From Brevundimonas sp. (lineage in GTDB: Bacteria > Pseudomonadota > Alphaproteobacteria > Caulobacterales > Caulobacteraceae): DNA of 13,085 nucleotides. Where the stretch lies: contig JAAXIW010000001.1 in NCBI GenBank assembly GCA_012270135.1, forward strand, positions 2,276-15,360, in the 5' to 3' direction. Below, one piece after another: positions 1 through 6,924 of the stretch (its first letter is position 1; each line of letters begins with the position of its first letter). A program made the translations under genes and the position numbers. The notes under the pieces are model-generated. The model saw nothing but the letters and a program-made list of their open reading frames with translations. It was not told where the DNA came from and ran no database searches.

Positions 1-1955
1 GCGCGGCGCTGGACATCTTCGCCAACGCCCTGCGCGCCGCGCCGATGGCCTATCTGGCCGCCAACGTCGTTCTCAATCTCGGCATGGCCATGGCGGCGGC
101 CCTGCTGGCGCGGCGAGTGTGCGGAGCCGCGCTCGACCTCCGGCGGCCGGGCCGCCTGGCCCGTTTCGCCCTGCTGGCCGTGGTCCCGGCCACGGTTCTC
201 GCCGGCCTGTCCAGCATGGGCCTGCTGGCGCTGATCGGCCCTGCGAGGTCGTGGGCGATGTGGCTGTTCGAGCTTCAGAACTACATCGCCATCGAGGTCC
301 TGAGCCTGCTGCTGGTCACACCCATCCTGCTGCTGCTCGCGCGCCGCCATCGCTTCGCCGGAGCTGCGCGGGCGTCGAACGCCGAGGGCGTCAGCCTGAT
401 CGCCCTGGTGATGGCGGTGACCGGCGCGGTGTTCTGGCAGGACCAGGCGCCGCTGATGTTCCTGGTGTTCCTGCCGATGGTGCTGGTCGGCCTGCGCCTG
501 TCACCCACATGGTCCGCCGCAGCCCTGATCGGGTTGGCCGTGCTCAGCGGCGCGGCCACCCTGATGGGTCACGGGCCGGTCCATCTGACGGTTCTGGAGA
601 ACATGCCCGGTCTCGAGAACGTGGCCCCGATGGTTCGCAGCCTCGGCGTCTACAATCTGTTCCTTCTGGCCATGGTCATCACCGTCCTGCCGATCAGCAC
701 GGTGATGACGGAGCGCCGCCGCCTCGAGGCGCGGCTGCGCGCCCGCACCGCGGCCGCCCAGGAGGCCCGCCGCGTGGCCGAGAACGCCGCCGCCGCCCGC
801 TCGCGCTTCCTGGCCATGATGAGCCACGAGATGCGGACGCCGCGGAACGGCGTCGCCGGCTTCGCCGACCTGCTCGCCGGCCGCTCGGACCTGGACGCCG
901 AGGCCGTGCGTCAGGCCCGCCAGATCCGCGAATCGAGCGACGGTCTGCTGATGCTGGTCGAGGACATCCTCGACTTCGCGCGCGGCGAGCACGCCGTTTC
1001 GCCAGAGCCGCTGGATCTCGCCGCCGTGGTGCGCGACGCGATGGTCCCGAGCCGCGCCGCTGCTGGAGACCGGGGCCTGACCCTGACCGTCGACGACCGG
1101 CTTCCCGACCGGTCGCGATTCAACTGTGACGGCCGGGCCCTGCGCCAGGCCCTGCACCCGCTGATCGCCAATGCCGTGAAATTCACCACCGAGGGCGGCG
1201 TCGTCGTCCGCCTCGACCGGGCCGGAGACGGGGTCGTCATCCGCGTCTCCGACACCGGCTGCGGCATCGCGCCCGACCACCATGCCGAACTGTTCGAGGC
1301 CTTCTCCCAGGCCGACGCCTCGACCAGTCGGCTGCACGCGGGTGTCGGACTCGGTCTGGCGCTGGCGGCCCGGCACGTGCGCCGGCTGGACGGCCGTATC
1401 GAAGTCGACAGCCGCCCCGGCGAGGGCTCCACCTTCACCCTCCATCTGCCGTTGACCCGCGCCCCGGACGCGGCCGCCGAACCCGCCGCCCAGGACCCGT
1501 CCGAGATCGCCGGGCCAACCGCCGACGACGCGCCGGATGTCATCGCCCGCGCTCCGCGTGTGCTGATCGTCGACGATCACCCGGTCAACCGCGCGGTCGC
1601 CCGCATCATGATCCAGGCCTTCGGCTGCGAGGTGGTCGAGGCCTGCGACGGACACGAGGCGGTGGAGGCCGCCGCCCACGACCTCGATCTGGTGCTGATG
1701 GACGTCCGCATGCCGCGGATGGACGGTCTGGAGGCTACCCGCCGCATCCGCGCCCTGCCCGGCGCCCGGGGCGCCGTCCCGGTGGTCGCCATGACCGCCG
1801 ACGCCATGCCCGAGGACGTCAGCCGCTGTCTCGACGCCGGCATGAACGCCCACCTGCCCAAGCCGGTCAGCCAGGCCTCCCTGTTCGCCATCGTCTCCCG
1901 CGCCCTCGCCGGGGACCTTCCGGCGGCGCCCCGGGTCGATTCCGAGGCGGCCTAA
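1..1955 (+). CDS. Hybrid sensor histidine kinase with MASE1-like membrane region and C-terminal receiver (5' end outside window)
   Basis: This is a membrane-bound hybrid two-component kinase that should autophosphorylate on His and pass the phosphate to its own receiver. The frame is open from base 3 to the first ATG at 45, and the codons before it read as more hydrophobic MASE1-like sequence, so the gene probably starts upstream. Numbering from the ATG at 45: hydrophobic segments at about 1-225; HisKA with the phospho-acceptor H261 in SHEMRTPRNGV; HATPase at about 360-475 with N376, G1 motif DTGCGIAP, FEAFSQAD and G2 motif GVGLGLAL; a Pro/Ala linker; receiver at about 504-622 with D553 (LVLMDVRMPRMDG) and K606. 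Oddities are Arg for the usual Leu after the H-box TP, and Pro for the usual first Asn of the N-box (LHPLIANAVKFT); all catalytic residues remain. No output regulator is adjacent. The ligand is unknown. The stop TAA interlocks with the stop of the convergent GST gene. Confidence 0.9.
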   Translation, partial: AALDIFANALRAAPMAYLAANVVLNLGMAMAAALLARRVCGAALDLRRPGRLARFALLAVVPATVLAGLSSMGLLALIGPARSWAMWLFELQNYIAIEVLSLLLVTPILLLLARRHRFAGAARASNAEGVSLIALVMAVTGAVFWQDQAPLMFLVFLPMVLVGLRLSPTWSAAALIGLAVLSGAATLMGHGPVHLTVLENMPGLENVAPMVRSLGVYNLFLLAMVITVLPISTVMTERRRLEARLRARTAAAQEARRVAENAAAARSRFLAMMSHEMRTPRNGVAGFADLLAGRSDLDAEAVRQARQIRESSDGLLMLVEDILDFARGEHAVSPEPLDLAAVVRDAMVPSRAAAGDRGLTLTVDDRLPDRSRFNCDGRALRQALHPLIANAVKFTTEGGVVVRLDRAGDGVVIRVSDTGCGIAPDHHAELFEAFSQADASTSRLHAGVGLGLALAARHVRRLDGRIEVDSRPGEGSTFTLHLPLTRAPDAAAEPAAQDPSEIAGPTADDAPDVIARAPRVLIVDDHPVNRAVARIMIQAFGCEVVEACDGHEAVEAAAHDLDLVLMDVRMPRMDGLEATRRIRALPGARGAVPVVAMTADAMPEDVSRCLDAGMNAHLPKPVSQASLFAIVSRALAGDLPAAPRVDSEAA

Positions 1956-2602
1956 CCGGCGTAGTCGCCTTCGAACGGAAAGCGCCGCGCCCAGAAGTCC
2001 CGCAGTTCCGGCAGGGCGTCGACGCGGCGCGCGACCTCGCCCATGCGCGGCGCGACCCGGTGGAACCGCATCCGGTGCGGCGTCCAGCGGCTGGCCGTCG
2101 CGACATAGAGATCCAGCACCGTCGGCTCTGGTCCCAGCAGGAAGCGGTCCGGCCTGATCTGGCTTTCCATCCGCCCCCAGCATTCAGCGATCCGCTCCGC
2201 CGTCCGCGCGCTGACGGCCTGCTGCGCCGTCCGGTCGTCGCCGACGAGGCGGGAGGGGTCGTCGCGGACCCAGTACATGGAATAGATCGAAGCGGGGATG
2301 AAGGTCATCCAGCGCAGGAACTGGCCCCGGCGCGGATCGCACGGCTCGGGAGCCAGCGCCGCCTCGGGATGGCGTTCGGCCAGCCAGATCAGGATGGCCG
2401 CGCTCTCGGTGAGAGTTTCGCCGTCCGGCGTGACCAGGGCGGGGATCTGGCGCATCGGATTGACCGGCGCCACCTTGTCGCGCTCGGCCTCGCCCTCCCA
2501 GGTAACGGCCTCGATGACTTCGAACGGCGCCCCGATCAGGGTCAGCGCGGCCTCGACCGGAACCGAGCCGGAGCCGGCCGCGCCATAGACTGTGTAGGTC
2601 AT
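1952..2602 (-). CDS. Glutathione S-transferase family protein
   Basis: This is a 216-residue cytosolic GST-fold protein, a normal length for the family. The N-terminal thioredoxin-like domain covers about residues 1-80. It starts MTYTVYGAAGSGSVPVE and carries the cis-proline segment NPMRQIPAL and the glutathione-binding TESAAI motif. The C-terminal half is helical, including FLLGPEPTVLDLYVA, which matches the usual N-capping/hydrophobic staple region. The reading frame stays open upstream to 2674, but I chose the ATG at 2602 because an AGGAG stands about 7 bases before it and the family's first beta strand begins there. The substrate cannot be told from sequence. It is on the same strand as the tail-collar operon but separated from it by a strong hairpin, so it probably has its own promoter in 2603-2690. 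Its TAG stop overlaps the stop of the kinase gene on the other strand. Confidence 0.9.
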   Translation of the reverse strand: MTYTVYGAAGSGSVPVEAALTLIGAPFEVIEAVTWEGEAERDKVAPVNPMRQIPALVTPDGETLTESAAILIWLAERHPEAALAPEPCDPRRGQFLRWMTFIPASIYSMYWVRDDPSRLVGDDRTAQQAVSARTAERIAECWGRMESQIRPDRFLLGPEPTVLDLYVATASRWTPHRMRFHRVAPRMGEVARRVDALPELRDFWARRFPFEGDYAG

Positions 2603-2691
2603 ATCGGTCTCCTCCCGGGCTTTCTGCGCCTCAACGCAGGAAGGCGCCCGCGAGATTTTCGCGATGACGGACAAGCTGACCTGATCCCGGA

Positions 2692-2729
2692 GTCCGCCGC
2701 CCCCGCGAGCCGGCGCGGGGGCGGCGGAC
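2692..2729 (-). terminator. Strong GC hairpin after the tail-collar operon
   Basis: A perfect 16-bp inverted repeat (2692-2707 with 2714-2729; left arm GTCCGCCGCCCCCGCG) has a 6-base loop. It lies 11 bases past the stop of the second tail-collar gene. No run of T follows on the minus strand, so it is an intrinsic-terminator-like hairpin of the kind common in high-GC genomes, or a 3' mRNA-stabilising stem. A single GAGTC (GANTC) site spans 2690-2694. Confidence 0.6.
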
Positions 2730-2740
2730 CGGTGCGGCCG

Positions 2741-3340
2741 TCAGGGACGTTTGGGGTATAGCCAGGCCCTGGCGATGCACCAGCTCGTGGCACGGACCGG
2801 CATCTGCACCGACCCCGGCTGCGAGCCGACGGCCGGGACCGCCATGGCCAAGTTCATCGGCTCGTTGGGCGCTCCCGACGGCGGCGCATAGATGCTGGCG
2901 CCGGTCGGGAACTCTCCCATCATCGAGTTGGTCGGATCGTTACCGACCCCCGGCGTCGGATCGGCATTGAAGTCGTGGGTATGGGCCGGCAATTCAGCCA
3001 CCGTCAGGGTGACGCTGGACTGACCCACGGCGGCTCCGATGGGCCGGGTTCCGCTCATGCCGACCGGCGCGCGATCGCGCAGGTCTGGCAGGGCGAAGGT
3101 CGTGCGCCCGTCGCCGCCGTAGGTGGTCCCGATCACCGAGTACAGCGTCGTGTTGGAGGCAATGGAGAGCAGGGCGCCGTTGGCCGACGCCCATCCCTGC
3201 GGACACCAGTTCATCCCGAATTGCTGAAGCTGGCCGACGTAAAAGTCATAGCTCTGGGCCGTGGCGCGATCCGGCCCGCCGAAGGCCGCCAGGCCGACCG
3301 CGGCCGCCGCGGCGGCGAGGTGAAGTGTCGAACGTTTCAT
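2741..3340 (-). CDS. Secreted phage-tail-collar-domain protein (second of tandem pair)
   Basis: This 199-residue protein has a Sec-type signal peptide (MKRSTLHL, then Ala-rich core, predicted cleavage at ATA-QS near residue 29). The mature part is a tail-collar / microcystin-dependent-protein type domain: VGQLQQFGMNWCPQGW, NGALLSI, TTYGGDGRTTFALPDLRDRAPVG, then a LPAHTH motif. The C-terminal strand TSWCIARAWLYPKRP corresponds to the family's usual NYCIALQGIFPSR ending. The mature protein has only two cysteines, C46 and C188. The start is the ATG at 3340, 11 bases after the stop of the upstream paralogue, so the two are co-transcribed. The frame stays open much further upstream to 3955, but that part is out of frame with the upstream gene and has no family similarity. 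The molecular function is unknown. No other phage structural gene is nearby. Confidence 0.88.
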   Translation of the reverse strand: MKRSTLHLAAAAAAVGLAAFGGPDRATAQSYDFYVGQLQQFGMNWCPQGWASANGALLSIASNTTLYSVIGTTYGGDGRTTFALPDLRDRAPVGMSGTRPIGAAVGQSSVTLTVAELPAHTHDFNADPTPGVGNDPTNSMMGEFPTGASIYAPPSGAPNEPMNLAMAVPAVGSQPGSVQMPVRATSWCIARAWLYPKRP

Positions 3341-3351
3341 GGCGACGCCCC

Positions 3352-3948
3352 TCACGACCGCGACGGGTAGATGCCCTGCATCGCCACGCACCAGTTCATG
3401 GAAAGAACCGGGCTCTGGGTCGATACGGGCTGACTGCCGCCGGTCACGCCGACGATTCCGGCGTGCATCGCCACATCGGGCGTCGTTGTATTGGCGGCAT
3501 AGATGTTCTGCCCGGCGGGGAAGGTGCCGAGCGAGGCGCCAGCCGGGCTGTTGGTCGAGGTCATGGCCGAGGAACCCATGATCACATGGGTGTGCATCGG
3601 CATCTGGGCGGTCGTCAGGGTGGTCGTGGAGGATCCGAAGGCCGAGCCGATCGGGTGCGTGGCGGACCAGCTGACCGGAGCACGGTCGGTCAGGTTGGGC
3701 AGGGCGAAAGTGGTCGTGCCGTTGCCGCCGTAATAGGTGCCGTAGAGCGAGAAGAGCGCCGAGTACTGCTGTATCGGGAGCAGGGCGCCGTTGGCCTGCT
3801 GCCAGCCGCGCGGACACCAGTTTGTGGCGAACAGGGCGACCTGTCCCAGGATCGGTTCCGACTGGGCGGCGGCGGGCGGGGCGGCGCAGAGGAGGGCCGC
3901 GCCGGAGGCCGCGGCGGCGGCCAGGCCCATGGATTTGAAGTGTTTCAT
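3352..3948 (-). CDS. Secreted phage-tail-collar-domain protein (first of tandem pair)
   Basis: This 198-residue protein has an N-terminal signal peptide (MKHFKSMGLAAAAASG, likely cleaved at AAA-QS near residue 29) and a tail-collar domain. The domain reads GQVALFATNWCPRGW, ANGALLPI, GTYYGGNGTTTFALPNLTDRAPVSW, then MPMHTH and the C-terminal strand SMNWCVAMQGIYPSRS. It is a clear paralogue of the gene that follows it 11 bases downstream. The mature protein has only two cysteines, C45 and C187, at positions equivalent to those of the paralogue. A purine-rich AAAGGTGAG just before the ATG at 3948 supports the start. In phages this domain is found in tail fibres. Here the Sec signal and isolation from phage genes point to a chromosomal exported protein, perhaps a surface or periplasmic one. 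The role is not known. Confidence 0.88.
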   Translation of the reverse strand: MKHFKSMGLAAAAASGAALLCAAPPAAAQSEPILGQVALFATNWCPRGWQQANGALLPIQQYSALFSLYGTYYGGNGTTTFALPNLTDRAPVSWSATHPIGSAFGSSTTTLTTAQMPMHTHVIMGSSAMTSTNSPAGASLGTFPAGQNIYAANTTTPDVAMHAGIVGVTGGSQPVSTQSPVLSMNWCVAMQGIYPSRS

Positions 3949-4313
3949 GACTCACCTTTGCTGATTGAACAGGTCATCACGCGCCGGGGAGCGGCCGCCG
4001 AAATGGCGTTGGCAGAATGGAGGCGCCCCCCAGGCGCAGGCGTGGTTCGCTTGGCGAACCCATCACCCCTTTCACACTCAAGGTTGCAGAACCACTCACA
4101 TAACAGTGATCTCGTAGCGAGTCGGTCGGAACCCGGCGGGCTTGGCGCCGCCGCTTCGTCCCCAGCTTCCTCCCCAAGAGCCTCACGAGGAACCACCACA
4201 TCTAGCGGTCGCGGAAAAAGTGATCGCAATATAGCCGTAATTCGGCTTGGCGCCGGAGCCGCTCGCCCGCATGGTGAACGTCTCCTTCCGGATTCGCCGA
4301 CAGAGTTGCTTCG
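3949..4313. promoter_or_regulatory. 365-bp divergent intergenic region between tail-collar operon and nrdB
   Basis: I find no convincing gene here. The stretch is visibly less GC-rich than its neighbours and must hold promoters for both flanking genes. Visible elements are three GANTC sites (3949-3953, 4119-4123, 4291-4295), a small GCGCC/GGCGC hairpin at 4023-4037, a perfect 17-bp dyad at 4044-4060, and a 12-bp direct repeat GGCTTGGCGCCG at 4139-4150 and 4244-4255. The most AT-rich patch, about 4212-4244, contains TATAGC at 4230-4235 and is the best place for an nrdB -10 region. No good -35 is seen with it, so I do not name a promoter. A leftward 74-codon frame (4201 to 3977) is discussed in the findings. 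Confidence 0.6.
4044..4060. promoter_or_regulatory. 17-bp perfect dyad, possible operator
   Basis: GGTTCGC, a TTG spacer, then GCGAACC form a perfect 7-bp inverted repeat. It lies 95-112 bases upstream of the tail-collar operon start and about 250 bases upstream of nrdB. The size and odd-centred symmetry suit a dimeric repressor site or a short RNA hairpin in the leftward 5' leader. It is not the alphaproteobacterial LexA box, which is a direct repeat GTTC-N7-GTTC. Confidence 0.35.
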
Positions 4314-5360
4314 ATGAACGCGCACGCCCCGATCCAGACTTCGACCCCCGGCCTGCTCACGCCCTCGGCGGCCTACAAGCCGTTCCGCTACCCGTGGGCC
4401 TTCGACATGTGGAAGAAGCAGCAGCAGGTCCACTGGATGCCCGAGGAGGTGCCGCTGGGCGAGGACTGCAAGGACTGGGCGGCCAATCTGACCGACAGCG
4501 AGCGCAATCTGCTGACGCAGATCTTCCGCTTCTTCACCCAGGCGGACATCGAGGTCCAGGACAACTACATGGAGCGCTACGGTCGGGTGTTCAAACCGAC
4601 CGAGGTCAAGATGATGCTGGCGTCCTTCGCCAACATGGAGACCATCCACATCGCGGCCTACGCCCTGCTGCTCGAGACCATCGGCATGCCCGAGAGCGAG
4701 TTCGGCGCCTTCATGGAATACGAGGCCATGCGCGACAAGCATGACTTCATGGGCCGGTTCGGGGTCGAGACCGACGGCGACATCGCCCGCACCCTGGCCA
4801 TGTTCGGCGGCTTCTCGGAAGGGCTGCAGCTGTTCGCCAGTTTCGCGATGCTGATGAATTTCCCGCGCCAGAACAAGATGAAGGGCATGGGCCAGATCGT
4901 GTCATGGTCGGTGCGCGACGAGAGCCTGCACTGCGAGGGCATCATCAAGCTGTACCACGCCTTCAACAAGGAAACGGGGGCTGTGACCCAGGCGGTGGCC
5001 GACGACATCGTCGAGTGCTGCAAAACCGTGGTCGAGATGGAGGACCGCTTCATCGACCTGGCCTTCGAGATGGGCCCGGTCAACGGCATGACGCCCGCGG
5101 ACATCAAGGCCTACATCCGCTTCATCGCCGACTGGCGCCTGCGCCAGCTGCACCTGCCCGAGGTCTACGGCGTCAAGGAAAACCCGTTGCCGTGGCTGCA
5201 GTCGATGCTGTCGGGCGTCGAGCACGCCAACTTCTTCGAAGCCCGCGCCACCGAATATTCGAAGGCCGCCACCAAGGGTTCCTGGCACGGCGCCGCCGGC
5301 GTCTGGGACAGCTTCGACGCCCTGATGAAGAAGCGGCAGGAAGAGCCGGCGGAGACCTGA
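4314..5360 (+). CDS. nrdB: Ribonucleoside-diphosphate reductase, class Ia, beta subunit
   Basis: This 348-residue small subunit of aerobic ribonucleotide reductase should hold the diiron-tyrosyl radical used by NrdA to make deoxyribonucleotides. All expected ligands are present with the spacing of the E. coli enzyme: D78, E109 and H112 (METIH), radical Y116 (HIAAY), E169 (SEGLQLF), then E203 and H206 (DESLH). The presence of Y116 argues against the radical-tyrosine-less class Ic type. The start at 4314 (MNAHAPIQ) has only a weak ribosome-binding site, and a GATTC (GANTC) site lies 18 bases before it. No nrdA is found on either side: the upstream neighbour is divergent and the downstream one convergent, so the alpha subunit must be encoded elsewhere. 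The stop TGA is one base from the stop of the convergent esterase. Confidence 0.96.
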   Translation: MNAHAPIQTSTPGLLTPSAAYKPFRYPWAFDMWKKQQQVHWMPEEVPLGEDCKDWAANLTDSERNLLTQIFRFFTQADIEVQDNYMERYGRVFKPTEVKMMLASFANMETIHIAAYALLLETIGMPESEFGAFMEYEAMRDKHDFMGRFGVETDGDIARTLAMFGGFSEGLQLFASFAMLMNFPRQNKMKGMGQIVSWSVRDESLHCEGIIKLYHAFNKETGAVTQAVADDIVECCKTVVEMEDRFIDLAFEMGPVNGMTPADIKAYIRFIADWRLRQLHLPEVYGVKENPLPWLQSMLSGVEHANFFEARATEYSKAATKGSWHGAAGVWDSFDALMKKRQEEPAET

Positions 5361-5361
5361 A

Positions 5362-6924
5362 TCACGTCCCCGGTTGAACGTAGGGGATCCGTCCGAAGAA
5401 CCGCCGCTCGTCGCCGCGCGGGTCGTTCTCCATCCGCGGCGGCAGGTCCATGATCATCGTCTCGCGCCGCTCCCGAGAGTAGGGCGTCCACGTCGGGAGG
5501 CCGGCGTGGTTCGGGTCGCCGGTGCGCGCGAAGGCCAGCAGGGCGTCGCTCATCCGGTCGGCCATCGTCTGGCCCCAAGGTCCGGTCGCGCCCGAGCCCT
5601 CGGCCCCGACATTGTCGAGCATCAGCGGGATGTCCGAGGTGTGGTAGGCCCCGGTCCGCCCGTTGGGCATGCGGCTGGCCCAGTCCAGCTGGTAGACGAA
5701 GGCGGACGCCCCCTGCGCCGCCCGGGCCTCAGCCTCGATCACTGCGGCGCGCCACGACCGCGCCGCCGTCGTCGCCCGGATCAGCACCTGATCGGGCGTC
5801 ATCTCCGGGTGCGCGCGGCGGTACCAGGCCACGACCTCTTCGGGGGCCACGTCGATGCGCATCTGCGACGGCGTCAGCCGCGACGGCAGCGTCTCCCAGG
5901 TCAGTCCGGCGTTGGCGGGATCATTGCCGAGGAAGGCCAGGGTCTCCTCGCGGGTGTTGCCGATCATCATCGGAATCTGCGCCGACTGCGGCGGAGCGTC
6001 GGGCCAGAACGGATGGCGGGTCAGGCTGCGCCCGTCCATCACCGGCCCGAAATACAGCGAGCCGCCGAGGATCGGGTCAGTCGCCCCCGCCGCCTCGATC
6101 AGTCGCTCGACCGGCATCGTCCGCACCTCTTCGATGCGGTCGGGCGTCAGGCCCAGCGCCGCCAGCCAGACCTCGGCCCGGCGTGTGGCGTTGAGCGGCC
6201 CCGAGGCGGTGACCTGCTGGCCGCTCATGGTCACGGCCCGGTGGAACAGGCCCGCCGCCGCCGGCATGGCCATCAGGGTGGCGATCTTGGCCCCGCCGCC
6301 CGACTGTCCCACGACCGTCACACACCCCGGGTCGCCCCCGAAGGCCGCGATATTGTCCCGCACCCATTCCAGCGCCAGCACCAGGTCCAGCTGGCCCAGG
6401 TTGCCGCTGTCCTCGAACCCCGGCGCCAGCCGCGCCAGAGAGGCGTAGCCCAGCGGCCCCAGCCGGTGGTTGCCGGTGACCACCACCACATCGCCCCGCG
6501 CCGCCAGCCGCGCGCCGTTGGTCAACGGACTGGACCCCGACCCGGTCGAATAGGCCCCGCCGTGGATGTAGACGATCACCGGCCGGCGCCCGGCGTCGAC
6601 GCCCGGCGTCCAGACGTTGAGCCGCAGGCAGTCCTCGGACTGGTTCGGCTCTGTCCCCCGCTGCGGCGAGGCGGGACCGAAGGCGTCGGCGCGGTATTCT
6701 CCCGGCCATGGCCGCGGCGGCAGCGGCGGCCGGAAGCGCTCGGCCCGGCCGTAGGGCACGCCCTTGGCCGAGACGACTCCGCCGTCCGCGAACAGCCTGA
6801 CCCGCCCCGACGAGGTCCGCACCACCATCGGGATGCGGGTCCCTGCCCGCGCCGTCGACGGAACCACCAGCGCCGCCCCCGCCGCCAGACCCAGACCGCG
6901 CCGCGTCAGATGCCCGCGTACCAC
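5362..6924 (-). CDS. Exported type-B carboxylesterase (alpha/beta hydrolase, COesterase family)
   Basis: This is a 520-residue carboxylester hydrolase. Motifs in order are EDCLRLNVWTP, the oxyanion-hole segment YIHGGAYSTGSG, the nucleophile elbow GQSGGG with S208 (the family usually has GESAG), the acid region GNTREETLAF with E326, and GAYHTSD with H428, which gives a complete Ser-Glu-His triad. The start is uncertain. A GTG at 6924 gives MVRGHLTRRGLGLAAG followed by an Ala-rich core and a PSTARA cleavage-like site, a plausible Tat or Sec signal. The first internal ATG would lose that signal. A GGGGG stands just before the GTG. With this start the gene overlaps the molybdoenzyme gene by 19 bases, so it is the last gene of a three-gene operon. 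The substrate is unknown, and its link with the redox pair upstream is not explained by known pathways. Confidence 0.88.
   Translation of the reverse strand: MVRGHLTRRGLGLAAGAALVVPSTARAGTRIPMVVRTSSGRVRLFADGGVVSAKGVPYGRAERFRPPLPPRPWPGEYRADAFGPASPQRGTEPNQSEDCLRLNVWTPGVDAGRRPVIVYIHGGAYSTGSGSSPLTNGARLAARGDVVVVTGNHRLGPLGYASLARLAPGFEDSGNLGQLDLVLALEWVRDNIAAFGGDPGCVTVVGQSGGGAKIATLMAMPAAAGLFHRAVTMSGQQVTASGPLNATRRAEVWLAALGLTPDRIEEVRTMPVERLIEAAGATDPILGGSLYFGPVMDGRSLTRHPFWPDAPPQSAQIPMMIGNTREETLAFLGNDPANAGLTWETLPSRLTPSQMRIDVAPEEVVAWYRRAHPEMTPDQVLIRATTAARSWRAAVIEAEARAAQGASAFVYQLDWASRMPNGRTGAYHTSDIPLMLDNVGAEGSGATGPWGQTMADRMSDALLAFARTGDPNHAGLPTWTPYSRERRETMIMDLPPRMENDPRGDERRFFGRIPYVQPGT

Noticed and set aside
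501..2183. Long antisense frame (560 codons) across the hybrid kinase and GST
   Set aside because: A typical shadow frame in very GC-rich DNA. The kinase and GST on other frames have complete domain motifs.
2741..3948. Prophage remnant
   Set aside because: Only two tail-collar-domain genes are present, both with Sec signals and native composition, with no integrase, capsid, lysis gene or attachment repeats.
2741..3955. One 404-codon leftward frame covering both tail-collar genes
   Set aside because: Only its last 199 codons match the family. The first half is a different frame over the well-supported upstream paralogue and has a low-complexity Arg/Pro-rich translation.
4195..4240. NrdR boxes before nrdB
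   Set aside because: I compared CCACATCTAGCGGTCG and the TATAG segment with the 16-bp NrdR consensus. Each matches only part of one half, so a paired NrdR site is not supported.
3949..4313. Alphaproteobacterial LexA (GTTC-N7-GTTC) or CtrA (TTAA-N7-TTAA) sites
   Set aside because: GTTC/GAAC copies exist but none has the 7-base spacing in direct orientation, and no TTAA pair is present.
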